Shown piece after piece: positions 1 to 8,275 of a stretch of 45,954 nt of DNA (positions are counted from its first letter, which is position 1; each line of letters begins with the position of its first letter). The notes below the pieces were generated by a model, which did no database searches, was not told the origin of the DNA, and saw only the letters and a list, made by a program, of their open reading frames with translations. A program made the position numbers and the translations under genes. Source of the DNA: Prosthecobacter sp. (GTDB lineage Bacteria > Verrucomicrobiota > Verrucomicrobiia > Verrucomicrobiales > Verrucomicrobiaceae). The stretch covers positions 1 through 45,954 of the forward strand of contig JAURHS010000010.1 in NCBI GenBank assembly GCA_030833205.1, in the 5' to 3' direction.

Positions 1-2293
1 GCTTTTGGCTGGCAATGGAAGCGCGCTCCAAGGGCAATTGCGCGCCACCCGGCAGACGCAGGATCAGCGAGCTTGGCGTTTCCGCCACCAGAATCCCCTC
101 GAGCATGGCGCCACTTTTTTGAGTCACGCACAATCCCTGATAGCGGGCCTCAAAGGCGCGATCAGGGTCGAAGATCGCCTCCAAGAGCTGCTCGTCCGGC
201 TTCGCGGCGATCGTTCCCAAGTCCGGGCCGAGCTCAACTCCACGGCCGCCCAAGCGATGACATGCCGCGCAGACCCGCTCGTGAACGCCCTGCCCTCTTG
301 CCGGATCGCCCTTCAGGCCTTGCACCGCCCTGAGGTACTTCGCGATCACGCCATCGCGATCGGAAAGACCTGCGCCACGCGGCAGCGCGATCACGGCCTC
401 GCGCGGCGTCGAGCGCTCAGGGGCAAGCCATGATTGCGTCTCCTGCTCAGCGGGGGAGAAGCCAGCTGCCACCAGCGAAAACCCGCGCACCTTGGGCCAG
501 GACTGTTGCATCAAAGTCTCCAACACCTTGCTGCTTCCGGCGTCGAGCAGATGCGCGGTCCAAGCCGCCTGCAACCGATTGGCAAGGGGCAGGCTCTCAT
601 CGCGCGCAACGCCGACCAATCGGGCCACAGCGCCCCGCCCTCCAAGTTCCAGCAACAGGCGCTGTGCCGTGTCGCGCGCCCACCGTCTGCCCTTGGCAAT
701 GGCCTCAACCGGGTCCTTGAGGAGAGCAAGTTGCGAGTCCGTGCCCTGCGGGCCCTGCAGACGATAGATCCGCCCCTGTGCCTCGCCGGCACGCAAATCA
801 AGCCCCCTGGCGGTGTTGGCCGGAATCCACTCGGGATGCTCGAGCACCAAACGATAAAAATCCACCACATACAGAGCTCCGTCAGGCCCTTCTCTTGCCA
901 TCACGGGGCGCGACCAGGGATCGCGGCTGGCCCAAAACTCCCGCTTCGCCTCTGAACCGGCGCGCTGGCTGCTGATGGGTACAGAACGAAGGTCCAATCG
1001 CTGGCGGGTCACGAGTTGATTGGCCGGCTCGCAGACCAAAAGATCATGATGGCCCCCGTGTTCCCATGGCATTGGACTGCAGCCTGAGGTGAGCAGGTTG
1101 ACTGCTGCCGCCCAATTGAACCGCCGGAGAGGTGGGCTGATTGGATGCACAGACTTGTCCTCCTGAGTCAGGCTGCGCACCCGCGAGATGCGAGCCTGCC
1201 GCGCCTCCACCCAACTCAAAGGGATGTCGTAGTGCCAGGCGATGGTGCTGTTGTTGTTGCCGAACCAATTGCCGTAGTCGTCGCGCCAGCGACCGTACTG
1301 GCTGCGACCGAACTCCAAGGCCACCTCTCCGCTGCGCGGGTTGATCCTAAAATCATGGGTGCCCAAGCTCAGGGCCATGCCGGTGCGGGCAATCTGCAAC
1401 TCTCCGCCACTGTCTCCATTGGCTCCGTGCAGCCACCCATCGAGGCCCCAACAAAACCCATTGACCAGATGCTGCGGATTGCCCGCGGTAAAGCCAGAGA
1501 TCCATGTCTCGCGCAAGTCCGCCCGCCCATCTCCATCGCGATCCTTGGCGTAAAAAACCTCGGGGATTGCGCTCACCACTACGCCGCCGCGCCAGCAGGC
1601 AAGTCCAGTGGGGTGCCGCAAACCGTCGAGAAATAACTGAGAGTCATCGTACACGCCGTCACCATTGCGATCGGTGAGAATCTTGATGCGGCCCTGTTGT
1701 CGGTTGCTTACCGCCCCCTGCCCCACCTCGCCGTTTTTGGTGGTCTCACCGGCCGCAAAAGGATAATCGCCCATTTCCACCACCCACGCCCTGCCGTGCT
1801 CATCCCAGTCAATGAAGACAGGATCTTCAACCAAGGGTTCCGCCGCGGCGAGCCGACTCGTCCAGCCCGGCTCGAGTTGTTGTGCCGCCAATGACTCCTG
1901 AGGCGTCATGGCCTCGGGCATTGGCACCTGGCGCAACATCGCCCACCCCACCTTGGAGCCTGAAACACTGACCAATCCCTCCTTGGTGATCCTCGCGCCA
2001 CGAAGGTCGGGGAGGCTTCCGACATCGCCCGCCCGGCCCTCGCGCAAGATCTCTGTCCAGCCGCGCTTCCATTGCACACCAGGCTTGTCCACGGGATTGA
2101 AGAGGTAGACCCCGAAGCCATCGCCGTTGCTCACCACCCAGTCTCGGTGGCCGTCGCCATTGAGATCCACCCAGTGGGCTCCGCCCTTGTGCACGAGTTT
2201 CGGCAGCGGCGCCAGTTTCGCAGCATCCTCCACATCGCCGGCAAAGATAGCCGGGATCAGAAGCCAGGGGAGCAGTACACGCATGGCATTCAT
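1..2293 (-). CDS. PVC-type membrane-bound dehydrogenase-like protein with haem domain (3' end cut off)
   Basis: The reading frame is open from ATG at 2293 to the window edge (764 codons), so the C-terminus is missing. It begins with a signal peptide (MNAMRVLLPWLLIPAIFAG). A short FG-GAP-like stretch follows (VDLNGDGHRDW), then a beta-propeller of the Pirellula/Verrucomicrobium dehydrogenase type with calcium-like loops (DRNGDGVYDD, DRDGDGRADL), a helical HEAT-like part, and a cytochrome c motif CAACH encoded at 257-271. The family is exported and is thought to pass electrons from substrate oxidation to a c-type haem; the substrate cannot be read from sequence. It is divergent from the nuclease gene at 2373, with 79 bp between the starts. 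An in-frame upstream ATG at 2374 would overlap that gene and lacks a signal peptide, so I reject it. A second protein of this class lies at 41466-44306 but lacks the FG-GAP-like segment. Confidence 0.88.
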   Translation of the reverse strand, partial: MNAMRVLLPWLLIPAIFAGDVEDAAKLAPLPKLVHKGGAHWVDLNGDGHRDWVVSNGDGFGVYLFNPVDKPGVQWKRGWTEILREGRAGDVGSLPDLRGARITKEGLVSVSGSKVGWAMLRQVPMPEAMTPQESLAAQQLEPGWTSRLAAAEPLVEDPVFIDWDEHGRAWVVEMGDYPFAAGETTKNGEVGQGAVSNRQQGRIKILTDRNGDGVYDDSQLFLDGLRHPTGLACWRGGVVVSAIPEVFYAKDRDGDGRADLRETWISGFTAGNPQHLVNGFCWGLDGWLHGANGDSGGELQIARTGMALSLGTHDFRINPRSGEVALEFGRSQYGRWRDDYGNWFGNNNSTIAWHYDIPLSWVEARQARISRVRSLTQEDKSVHPISPPLRRFNWAAAVNLLTSGCSPMPWEHGGHHDLLVCEPANQLVTRQRLDLRSVPISSQRAGSEAKREFWASRDPWSRPVMAREGPDGALYVVDFYRLVLEHPEWIPANTARGLDLRAGEAQGRIYRLQGPQGTDSQLALLKDPVEAIAKGRRWARDTAQRLLLELGGRGAVARLVGVARDESLPLANRLQAAWTAHLLDAGSSKVLETLMQQSWPKVRGFSLVAAGFSPAEQETQSWLAPERSTPREAVIALPRGAGLSDRDGVIAKYLRAVQGLKGDPARGQGVHERVCAACHRLGGRGVELGPDLGTIAAKPDEQLLEAIFDPDRAFEARYQGLCVTQKSGAMLEGILVAETPSSLILRLPGGAQLPLERASIASQK

Positions 2294-2372
2294 ACGCAGC
2301 ACAAGGCCACCCTTTGACCAGAAAGCACTCAGGGACCTTGCCAAGGCCGAGGAGATCGCGCAAAGTTGACGC

Positions 2373-3800
2373 ATGAAATTGACCTTTTGCGGCGCTGCCG
2401 GCACGACCACGGGTTCCAAGCACCTGTTGGAAGTCAACGGGCAACGCATTCTGCTGGACTGCGGTCTCTTTCAGGGGCCGCGGGCTGAGTCCATTGAGCG
2501 CAATAGCCACTTTCCCTTCGATCCCCAGGGCATCGAAACCGTGGTTCTCTCCCACGCGCACATTGATCACAGCGGCAACCTTCCTCATCTCTGTCGCCTT
2601 GGATTCAAGGGCAACATCTATGCGACGCCAGCCACCCGCGATCTCTGCAGCATCATGCTGCCCGACGCCGCCCACATCCACGAGCACGACATTGCCTGGC
2701 TCAACAAGCACCGCAAGCGCGATGACCTCCCGCTGCTTGAAACCAAGTTCACCCGCATGGACGCCGAGGCCTGCATCACGCAGTTTATTACTGTGGGTTA
2801 CCGCCGCCCTCTGCCCATTGCCAAGGGGGTGAGCCTCACCTTTTTGGATGCCGGGCATGTTCTGGGTTCCGCCCAAGTCCTGCTCGACATCGAGGAGTTC
2901 GCCAGCGGCCAGCGCCGCCGCCTTCTTTTTAGCGGCGATGTCGGCCGCCCCGGCAGTGACCTCCTCAATGACCCAGAGCCCAGCGAGAATGTGGACATCC
3001 TGATCATGGAGAGCACCTACGGAGGTCGCCATCATGAACTGGCCACGGACAGCTCCGACCACCTTTGCCGAATCGTCCGGGAGATCCAGCAACGGCGTTC
3101 CCGCCTCATCATCCCGGCCTTTGCAGTCGAGCGAACGCAGCAACTGCTCTACACCCTCGACAAGCTGCGCCATGAGAACTGCATCGCTGCAGTTCCCACC
3201 TTTGTGGACAGCCCCCTGGCCGTGAAGGCCACCGAGATCTTCAGGCTGCATGTCAATGAACTTCGCCCCAGCGCGGCTCAGTCCATGTTCATGCGCGACG
3301 ATCCCTTTGGCTTCGACGGGCTGCGCCTGATCCGCAGTGTTGATGAGTCCAAGGGGCTGAACAAGGTCAAGGCCCCCGCCATCATCATTTCGGCTTCCGG
3401 TATGGCAGAGAGCGGTCGCATTCTGCACCATCTCCGCCAGCAGGTCAGCCGTCCGGAGAACATCATCCTCTTTGTGGGCTACTGTGCGGACCACACCTTG
3501 GGTTGGCGTCTGCGTGAGGGCCACAAAAAGGTGAACATCCTCGGTGATGAATTTGAGGTCAAAGCACAGATCGAAACCCTGGACTCCTTCTCAGGCCATG
3601 CGGATCACAATGAGTTGCTGCAATACTTCGACCGGGTGCAGGGCTCAAAGAAGCAGGTGTTTTTGGTGCATGGCGAGACCACGCGAAGCCAGGCTTTGGC
3701 GGAGGCACTGAAAGAGCGCCATCAGACAGGTGAGGTTCGGGTGGCCAAGCCTCTGGAGCAGGTCAGCCTGCTCGAAGCAAGACCCCGCGCTGGCGCATGA
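2373..3800 (+). CDS. MBL-fold / beta-CASP RNA-processing nuclease
   Basis: A 475-residue protein of the CPSF/Ysh1-like metallo-beta-lactamase family. The metal-binding motif HAHIDHSG is at residues 61-68. Further ligands lie in DAGHVLGSAQ and FSGDVGRP. The beta-CASP part shows PAFAVERTQ and SASGMAESGR, and the C-terminal RMMBL part shows FSGHADHNEL and VHGE. These proteins are zinc-dependent, usually cytoplasmic, and cleave RNA by endo- or exonucleolytic hydrolysis. All core motifs are intact and the length is normal for the family. The ATG at 2373 begins directly with the first beta strand (MKLTFCGAAGTTTGS), which supports it. No Shine-Dalgarno sequence is visible. The phosphatidyltransferase gene follows 53 bp downstream on the same strand and may be co-transcribed. 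RNase J is less likely because that family is longer with a different C-terminus. Confidence 0.93.
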   Translation: MKLTFCGAAGTTTGSKHLLEVNGQRILLDCGLFQGPRAESIERNSHFPFDPQGIETVVLSHAHIDHSGNLPHLCRLGFKGNIYATPATRDLCSIMLPDAAHIHEHDIAWLNKHRKRDDLPLLETKFTRMDAEACITQFITVGYRRPLPIAKGVSLTFLDAGHVLGSAQVLLDIEEFASGQRRRLLFSGDVGRPGSDLLNDPEPSENVDILIMESTYGGRHHELATDSSDHLCRIVREIQQRRSRLIIPAFAVERTQQLLYTLDKLRHENCIAAVPTFVDSPLAVKATEIFRLHVNELRPSAAQSMFMRDDPFGFDGLRLIRSVDESKGLNKVKAPAIIISASGMAESGRILHHLRQQVSRPENIILFVGYCADHTLGWRLREGHKKVNILGDEFEVKAQIETLDSFSGHADHNELLQYFDRVQGSKKQVFLVHGETTRSQALAEALKERHQTGEVRVAKPLEQVSLLEARPRAGA

Positions 3801-3853
3801 AACCCTTCGCCTTTCTCGTTCCCCTCCTTCGATCCTGGGCGTAGACGCCTCTT

Positions 3854-4417
3854 ATGACCCTGGCTTGCAAGATCACCTTGGCGCGAATTGGGATCATCCC
3901 CTTCTTCGTATGGACGGCCATCGAACATGGCCGCAGCGTGGCTTCAGGCGCTCCAGTGGAGGCTTGGCGCTGGGCCAGCATTGCCATCTTTGCCCTCGCT
4001 GCAGGGAGCGACTGGCTCGATGGCTACCTGGCTCGCAACTTTGGGCAGTCCAGCCATCTCGGAGCCTTGCTCGATCCCTTGGCCGACAAACTGCTGATGA
4101 TTAGCGCGCTCCTGACGATGACACTGAGCGGGTGGAGACATCAACTCCCCGTCTGGTTCATTATCTTGGTGATTTCGCGCGATGCGGTCAGTGTGGGCGT
4201 CGCTCTGTTGATCGAGAAGCTTTACGGCCATTGCGAAGTGAAGCCCCACCCCAGCGGCAAGGTCACGACGGTCATGGTCGCCGCCACGCTCCTCTGGCAA
4301 ATGCTGGAATGGCGAGGCCTTGAATGGTTGGTTTATCTCACCACGACGCTCAGCCTGTTTTCAGGAGCGATTCACTTGAGATCTGGCCTCGCACAGATCA
4401 ATAGGCACACACAGTGA
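3854..4417 (+). CDS. CDP-alcohol phosphatidyltransferase (PgsA/cardiolipin synthase-like)
   Basis: A 187-residue membrane protein with the complete family signature D-x2-D-G-x2-A-R-x8-G-x3-D-x3-D, seen as SDWLDGYLARNF followed by GALLDPLAD (about residues 53-82). The enzyme moves a phosphatidyl group from CDP-diacylglycerol to an alcohol in the inner membrane. The small size and N-terminus (ITLARIGIIPFF) suit PgsA, which makes phosphatidylglycerol phosphate, or a eukaryote-type cardiolipin synthase; the acceptor cannot be settled from sequence, so no symbol is given. Several hydrophobic helices follow the motif. The gene is 53 bp behind the nuclease gene and is followed by an AT-rich gap. Confidence 0.9.
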   Translation: MTLACKITLARIGIIPFFVWTAIEHGRSVASGAPVEAWRWASIAIFALAAGSDWLDGYLARNFGQSSHLGALLDPLADKLLMISALLTMTLSGWRHQLPVWFIILVISRDAVSVGVALLIEKLYGHCEVKPHPSGKVTTVMVAATLLWQMLEWRGLEWLVYLTTTLSLFSGAIHLRSGLAQINRHTQ

Positions 4418-4534
4418 TTCATTGTATTATCCTGCTATGCCTTCTTGAATCCCTGTAAATAAACGGATTGCAGACTGAAACTTTCCCTGTTGCCACACTA
4501 CCTCGCCTTTCAGTACACCAAGCTGCACTCGTTA

Positions 4535-4564
4535 TTCATTCGTTACCTTTGTAACGATTATGAT
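4535..4564 (+). promoter_or_regulatory. Candidate sigma70-type promoter with a palindrome in its spacer
   Basis: A -10-like TATGAT (4559-4564, one mismatch to TATAAT) lies 18 bp after a weak -35-like TTCATT (4535-4540). The spacer holds CGTTAC-cttt-GTAACG (4541-4556), a perfect 6-bp inverted repeat. A palindrome in the -35/-10 spacer is the usual operator position for MerR-family regulators and for many repressors. The promoter would serve the gene at 4666. The -35 match is poor, so the call is tentative. Confidence 0.4.
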
Positions 4565-4618
4565 CACGAGCGGAGAATGCCAAATTCTTTATCCAATCGT
4601 TACGAAATCACTGTTTTT
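4548..4618 (+). promoter_or_regulatory. Long inverted repeat in the 5' region of the 4666 gene
   Basis: TTTGTAACGATT (4548-4559) can pair with AATCGTTACGAA (4595-4606), giving a 12-bp stem with one G-T wobble. The loop holds a smaller hairpin, AGAAT-gccaa-ATTCT (4574-4588). A run of five T follows at 4614-4618. The left arm overlaps the GTAACG that pairs upstream with CGTTAC at 4541-4546, so the two structures exclude each other. It may be a pair of operators or an attenuator-like leader. Confidence 0.4.
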
Positions 4619-4665
4619 CGCCCGTCTTCGGCTTGTGGTTCTCTGGATTTGGACCATCATGAGGG

Positions 4666-5199
4666 ATGCCTCTTGGTCGCTTGATTCTCGTTTTCTGGTG
4701 CCTTCTCTGTGGTTTCGCGGCTCCGCATGCCTCGGCGTCCAAGCTTGATGAGCACCCCTTTTTCAAGGCCTTGGCCGGCCGCTGGGAGGCTAAAGGTGAG
4801 CTGAAGGGTGCGGACGGCAAAGTGACAACGCTGGAGCAAAACTGGGAGGGCACCTTTGATGGCACGGGCAGCTTCCAAATTGAGGGCAGCAGAACCATGA
4901 ACGCCAAAACGGATCGGTTCACCTGGACCTACAGCTACAACCCCAGCACAGACGCCTACGAGGCCAATCTGACTGGCGCTGACGGCGGACAGCCCCTTCG
5001 TTTTGAGTGCAGTCTCGCCGACGGTGCTCTGATGATGCTCCTGAAAAGCATCACGGGCTCTGGCAGTGCCGCCATTGAGCTGGAGGACGAGTTTCAGGAG
5101 GGAGGCAAGGTCCTGATCACCAAGGTGCGCTTCACCAATGAGGCCGGGGAACCCACACTGCAGGGCAGGATTCGCAATGAGCGAGTCAAAAGCCCTTGA
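4666..5199 (+). CDS. Small exported protein, DUF1579-like fold possible
   Basis: A 177-residue protein with a signal peptide (LILVFWCLLCGFAAPHASA) and a mature part of about 150 residues rich in beta strand. HPFFKALAGRWEAKGE and NWEGTFDGTGSFQIEG resemble the start of lipocalin-like DUF1579 proteins, where a bound small molecule is suspected but no reaction is known. I do not recognise a specific function. The start is uncertain: ATG 4666 has GAGGG directly before it with no spacing, while in-frame TTG 4681 would put that GAGGG at a more usable distance and keep the signal peptide. Its stop nearly meets the methyltransferase region downstream. Expression is probably controlled by the AT-rich region upstream. 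Confidence 0.75.
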   Translation: MPLGRLILVFWCLLCGFAAPHASASKLDEHPFFKALAGRWEAKGELKGADGKVTTLEQNWEGTFDGTGSFQIEGSRTMNAKTDRFTWTYSYNPSTDAYEANLTGADGGQPLRFECSLADGALMMLLKSITGSGSAAIELEDEFQEGGKVLITKVRFTNEAGEPTLQGRIRNERVKSP

Positions 5200-5231
5200 G
5201 CCCTCCGGGCTGTGGCCTTAGGAGCGTAGGA

Positions 5232-5939
5232 ATGGCTGAGGATCAGACCACTTTGTTTCGCAAGTCCTGGGGCATTTACGATGCGCTTGCGGCCGAGAAT
5301 TACATGCACCATCGGGAGCTGACTGCGATCGTCGCAACTCAGCTTCGGGAGGTGTCCGATTCAGGCCCCTGGAGCCTCCTGGACTTGGGATGTGGCAATG
5401 CCCGGTTCCTCGCCCCCGCCCTTCCCGCTTTGCTACCCTCGCGTTATTTGGGGGTGGATCTCTCCTCAGCTGCGATGCAAGAGGCGCGCGAAACTTACCT
5501 CAGCGGCCTGGATCGCGCTGAGTTTCTGGAGGCTGACATGAGCGAGGCGCTTCGCGTTCAGTCCGGCCCATGGGAAGTCGTCTACAGCAGTTTCGCCATT
5601 CATCACCTCCAGCTTGAGGCCAAGCGCGAGTTGCTTGGACTAGTGGCCGCGGCGTTGGCGCCCAAGGGTCGATTCCTGTGGGTGGATGTGTTTCGCCGCA
5701 AGGGTGAGGATCGCGAGACCTACCTTGAGGGCTACCTGCAGACCATGCGCGAGAAGTGGTGTCGGGTCAGCCCTGCTGACCTCGATGCGGCCTGCGCTCA
5801 TGTGGCTGAGTTTGACTTCCCAGAGCCACTGGACGACATGATGGCACTGGCGGCACAAGCTGGTTTCAGGCGTGCGGAGGTCCTTGCCGCCTTCGGCCAA
5901 CACCATGCCCTGCTGCTCAGTGAGCCTGCGCAGCATTGA
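5232..5939 (+). CDS. Class I SAM-dependent methyltransferase
   Basis: A 235-residue Rossmann-fold methyltransferase. The SAM-binding glycine motif is LLDLGCGNARF, followed by the acidic end of strand 2 (LGVDLSSAAM), motif II-like EADMSEAL and the post-motif YSSFAIHHL. FLWVDVFRRKGED marks the later strand. The methyl acceptor is not evident. ATG 5232 is chosen because AGGAG lies 7 bases upstream, one of the few good ribosome-binding sites here; a longer version from TTG 5196 would overlap the preceding gene. The stop at 5939 is 8 bp from the end of the convergent TolC gene, with no obvious terminator between. Confidence 0.88.
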   Translation: MAEDQTTLFRKSWGIYDALAAENYMHHRELTAIVATQLREVSDSGPWSLLDLGCGNARFLAPALPALLPSRYLGVDLSSAAMQEARETYLSGLDRAEFLEADMSEALRVQSGPWEVVYSSFAIHHLQLEAKRELLGLVAAALAPKGRFLWVDVFRRKGEDRETYLEGYLQTMREKWCRVSPADLDAACAHVAEFDFPEPLDDMMALAAQAGFRRAEVLAAFGQHHALLLSEPAQH

Positions 5940-5947
5940 GTCGCGCT

Positions 5948-7258
5948 TCAGCGGCCCAGCGCCCGTTTGAGTTGCTGCTGGGCCTTGTTGAAGGCAGCCA
6001 CACTGTGCACCTCACCCCGCCGCGCCCGGCTGAGTTCATCTTGCGCCATCAGGTACTCGAGCACCAGACTCACTCCGCTATTCTGACCCTCGCGAGCCAG
6101 GTCCATCCACTCGCGCGCGGCAGTCCCTGCCTCTCGCTGCAGCTGAAGTTGATCCCGCGCGCTGCGGGCACGGAAGATGGCATCCACCACCTCTCTGCCG
6201 ATTGCTGAGCGCAAGCTCTGGCTTTGCAGATCCGCCACATCGCGCCTCGCCTCCTCGACGAGAATGCGCTGCCGATCGCCCAATCCACCCGGTCCTAGAC
6301 GCCATCCCAGCCCGAGAAAAAAATCCTGAGAGCCAGAGAAATTGCCCCACTGGCGGCCGATGCCACCGCCCAACCCTCCCATGCCATACCCCGCCTGAAG
6401 ACCCGGCATCCAGGGGCCCTTGCGGGCCTCATCAAGCCTCGCTCGCGCCTCCTCTTGAAGGGCCCCGGCAGCCTCCACCTCAGGCCGCCGTTGCTGAGCT
6501 TCGCGCACCAACGATGGGACTGAGGTGTCGAGGGGAATCAGCTCCAAGGGAAGAAGGTCCGCCTTGGCGGCCGCGAGCCCTGTTTCGGACGGAAGCCGCA
6601 AGGCCTCAGTGAGGGCGGCCGCAGCGAGGCTGCGCTGCTCCTGAAGCTGCCTCAGCTCGACGCGCCAGCGGCTGAGTTGGCTGCGAACACGCAGCACATC
6701 TGCACGCAACCTTGCCCCACTTTGCTGAGCGGCATTGACCTGGGACTCGTAATTCTCGAGGTTGCGCAAGTCTTCCTGGGCAATGGCAACAGTGGCTTCC
6801 TGGGCCAGAAGGTCGTAGTAAAGACAGGCAGCCTGAGTCAGCACATCGCGCTTCGCCTTCTCAGTGAGCCTCTGCGCGGCCCGAGCGCGTTGTTTGGCGG
6901 CCAGTGCGCCGTACCACAGGGTGCCTGGGGCCCAATCCACCAGGACCGAAGTGCCGACGGTGTATTGCTGCTTGGAGGCGTTGAACACAGCGCCTGCGAT
7001 GTCCTGCACTTGCCCCTCATGGCCACGGTAGCCCGCGCCAAGACTCAGGCTCGGCCAAAAACGCTGCCAAGCTTGAACCGATTTGGCCAACTCCTCCCGT
7101 CTGCGCGCCTCCGCCAAGGCGATATCCTCGTGATTGGCACCGGCAAGCTTCAGCACCGTGATGAGGTCAACATGCTTGAGGGATTCTTCAGCAGGCAGGG
7201 GCAGTCCCGCCACGCAGAACACCAGCACCAGGACACTTGGGGCAATGAGCAGTTTCAT
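5948..7258 (-). CDS. TolC-family outer-membrane efflux channel
   Basis: A 436-residue protein with an N-terminal signal peptide (MKLLIAPSVLVLVFCVAGLPLPA) and the two-fold repeated helical layout of outer membrane efflux proteins: long Ala/Gln/Arg-rich coiled segments (AAQQSGARLRADVLRVRSQL, then EEARRDVADLQSQSLRSA). It would trimerise into a channel across the outer membrane and periplasm. It is the last gene of a three-gene minus-strand operon, starting 6 bp after the adaptor stop, so its partner pump is the RND protein at 8272-11421. Length is typical. No ribosome-binding site is evident, which fits reinitiation from the adaptor gene. Confidence 0.92.
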   Translation of the reverse strand: MKLLIAPSVLVLVFCVAGLPLPAEESLKHVDLITVLKLAGANHEDIALAEARRREELAKSVQAWQRFWPSLSLGAGYRGHEGQVQDIAGAVFNASKQQYTVGTSVLVDWAPGTLWYGALAAKQRARAAQRLTEKAKRDVLTQAACLYYDLLAQEATVAIAQEDLRNLENYESQVNAAQQSGARLRADVLRVRSQLSRWRVELRQLQEQRSLAAAALTEALRLPSETGLAAAKADLLPLELIPLDTSVPSLVREAQQRRPEVEAAGALQEEARARLDEARKGPWMPGLQAGYGMGGLGGGIGRQWGNFSGSQDFFLGLGWRLGPGGLGDRQRILVEEARRDVADLQSQSLRSAIGREVVDAIFRARSARDQLQLQREAGTAAREWMDLAREGQNSGVSLVLEYLMAQDELSRARRGEVHSVAAFNKAQQQLKRALGR

Positions 7259-7264
7259 GGAGAT

Positions 7265-8275
7265 TCAGGGCTTGAGACTGACGGCCGCTCCGTCGGTGAG
7301 TGCGTTGCCTGCGGGAAGCAGCAACTGCTGCCCCGGCTTCAAATCCGGCAGTTCAACCATCTGCCCGTCTTGAAAACCCAATTTGACCGGCACGCGCTTT
7401 GCCTTGCCATCGGCGTGCACAAACACGACGCCCTGGGTCTTCTCCATGACCAGAGCTGCCAGTGGCGCCAGAGTGACCCCTTGGTGTTGTTCCAGAGCCA
7501 CCTGAGCAAGGACGAAGGAGCCAGGGAGCCGGCTGAGGCCCTCATTATTCAGGTCCGCCTGGACAGTCAGGGTCCGAGTGGCGATCTCCAGATTCAGCGC
7601 GCTCCGATTCAATTTGAGGCCACTTGGCTCAGCGAGCGGTTGTCCGCTCTCCCCGAGAAGCCGGACCGGTTGCCCGACCCTCGCCCTTGCCGCCTCGGTT
7701 TCCGGAACGGGGATGCAAAGACGGAGGGGATGGAGCTGAGACACCTCGAGCAACTCCGTGTTCTGAGCCACCGCCAAGGCACCAAGATCCGCCAGGCGAC
7801 GGGTGATCACGCCGTCAAAAGGCGCCCTGATCCTCGAGAACTCCAGCTGCGCCTCAATGGCCAGCAATTCGGCCCGCGCGCCCGCTTCGCGGGCCCTCGC
7901 GTCTTCGACATCCTGCGGCAAAATCAGGTCCGGGGATTTGGCCCGGGTCTGGCTCAGGCGCTTCAAGTCGGACTCTGCGGCGACGAGCTTCGCTTTGGCC
8001 TTCAGCAATTGAGCCTGCAACTCAGGCACCTCCAACTCAATGAGCACTTGCCCAGCGCCGACACGGTCTCCAATGTCCACGCTCAGGGTTCTGATGTTTC
8101 CGGTAACCTTGGCCACCAGTACGGTACGCTGCCATGCGGTCAGGCTGGCTGGCACGGTGATCCAGCGATGGATGTCACCCCTGCTGGTGGTGCAGGTTCC
8201 CAGCTCAAGCGCCAACAACGAGTTGCCGAGAAGGCAGAATATGCAGCACAGTGGAATCAGGCCAGAGATCTTCAT
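7265..8275 (-). CDS. RND efflux periplasmic adaptor (HlyD/MFP family)
   Basis: A 336-residue membrane-fusion protein. A signal peptide (MKISGLIPLCCIFCLLGNSLLA) is followed by the barrel/lipoyl half (VTGNIRTLSVDIGDRVGAGQVLIEL), a coiled-coil hairpin (LQAQLLKAKAKLVAAESDLK), the second lipoyl half (FSRIRAPFDGVITRRLADLG) and a beta-barrel domain. This protein links the inner-membrane pump to the TolC channel. Its ATG overlaps the stop of the pump gene (ATGA, 8272-8275), so translation of the two is probably coupled. Confidence 0.93.
   Translation of the reverse strand: MKISGLIPLCCIFCLLGNSLLALELGTCTTSRGDIHRWITVPASLTAWQRTVLVAKVTGNIRTLSVDIGDRVGAGQVLIELEVPELQAQLLKAKAKLVAAESDLKRLSQTRAKSPDLILPQDVEDARAREAGARAELLAIEAQLEFSRIRAPFDGVITRRLADLGALAVAQNTELLEVSQLHPLRLCIPVPETEAARARVGQPVRLLGESGQPLAEPSGLKLNRSALNLEIATRTLTVQADLNNEGLSRLPGSFVLAQVALEQHQGVTLAPLAALVMEKTQGVVFVHADGKAKRVPVKLGFQDGQMVELPDLKPGQQLLLPAGNALTDGAAVSLKP

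Larger units (their letters stand above)
4418..4665. other. AT-rich intergenic region, probably regulatory
   Basis: These 248 bases are clearly richer in A+T than the genes on either side, by eye. No convincing gene is present. The stretch holds a candidate promoter and a set of related half-sites (see 4535-4564 and 4548-4618) ahead of the small exported protein at 4666. It could also be a scrap of recently acquired DNA. Confidence 0.6.

Noticed and set aside
1827..3524. 565-residue open frame on minus across the nuclease gene
   Set aside because: It is antisense to a gene with clear metallo-beta-lactamase motifs and in a different frame from the haem protein; long antisense frames are common in GC-rich DNA.
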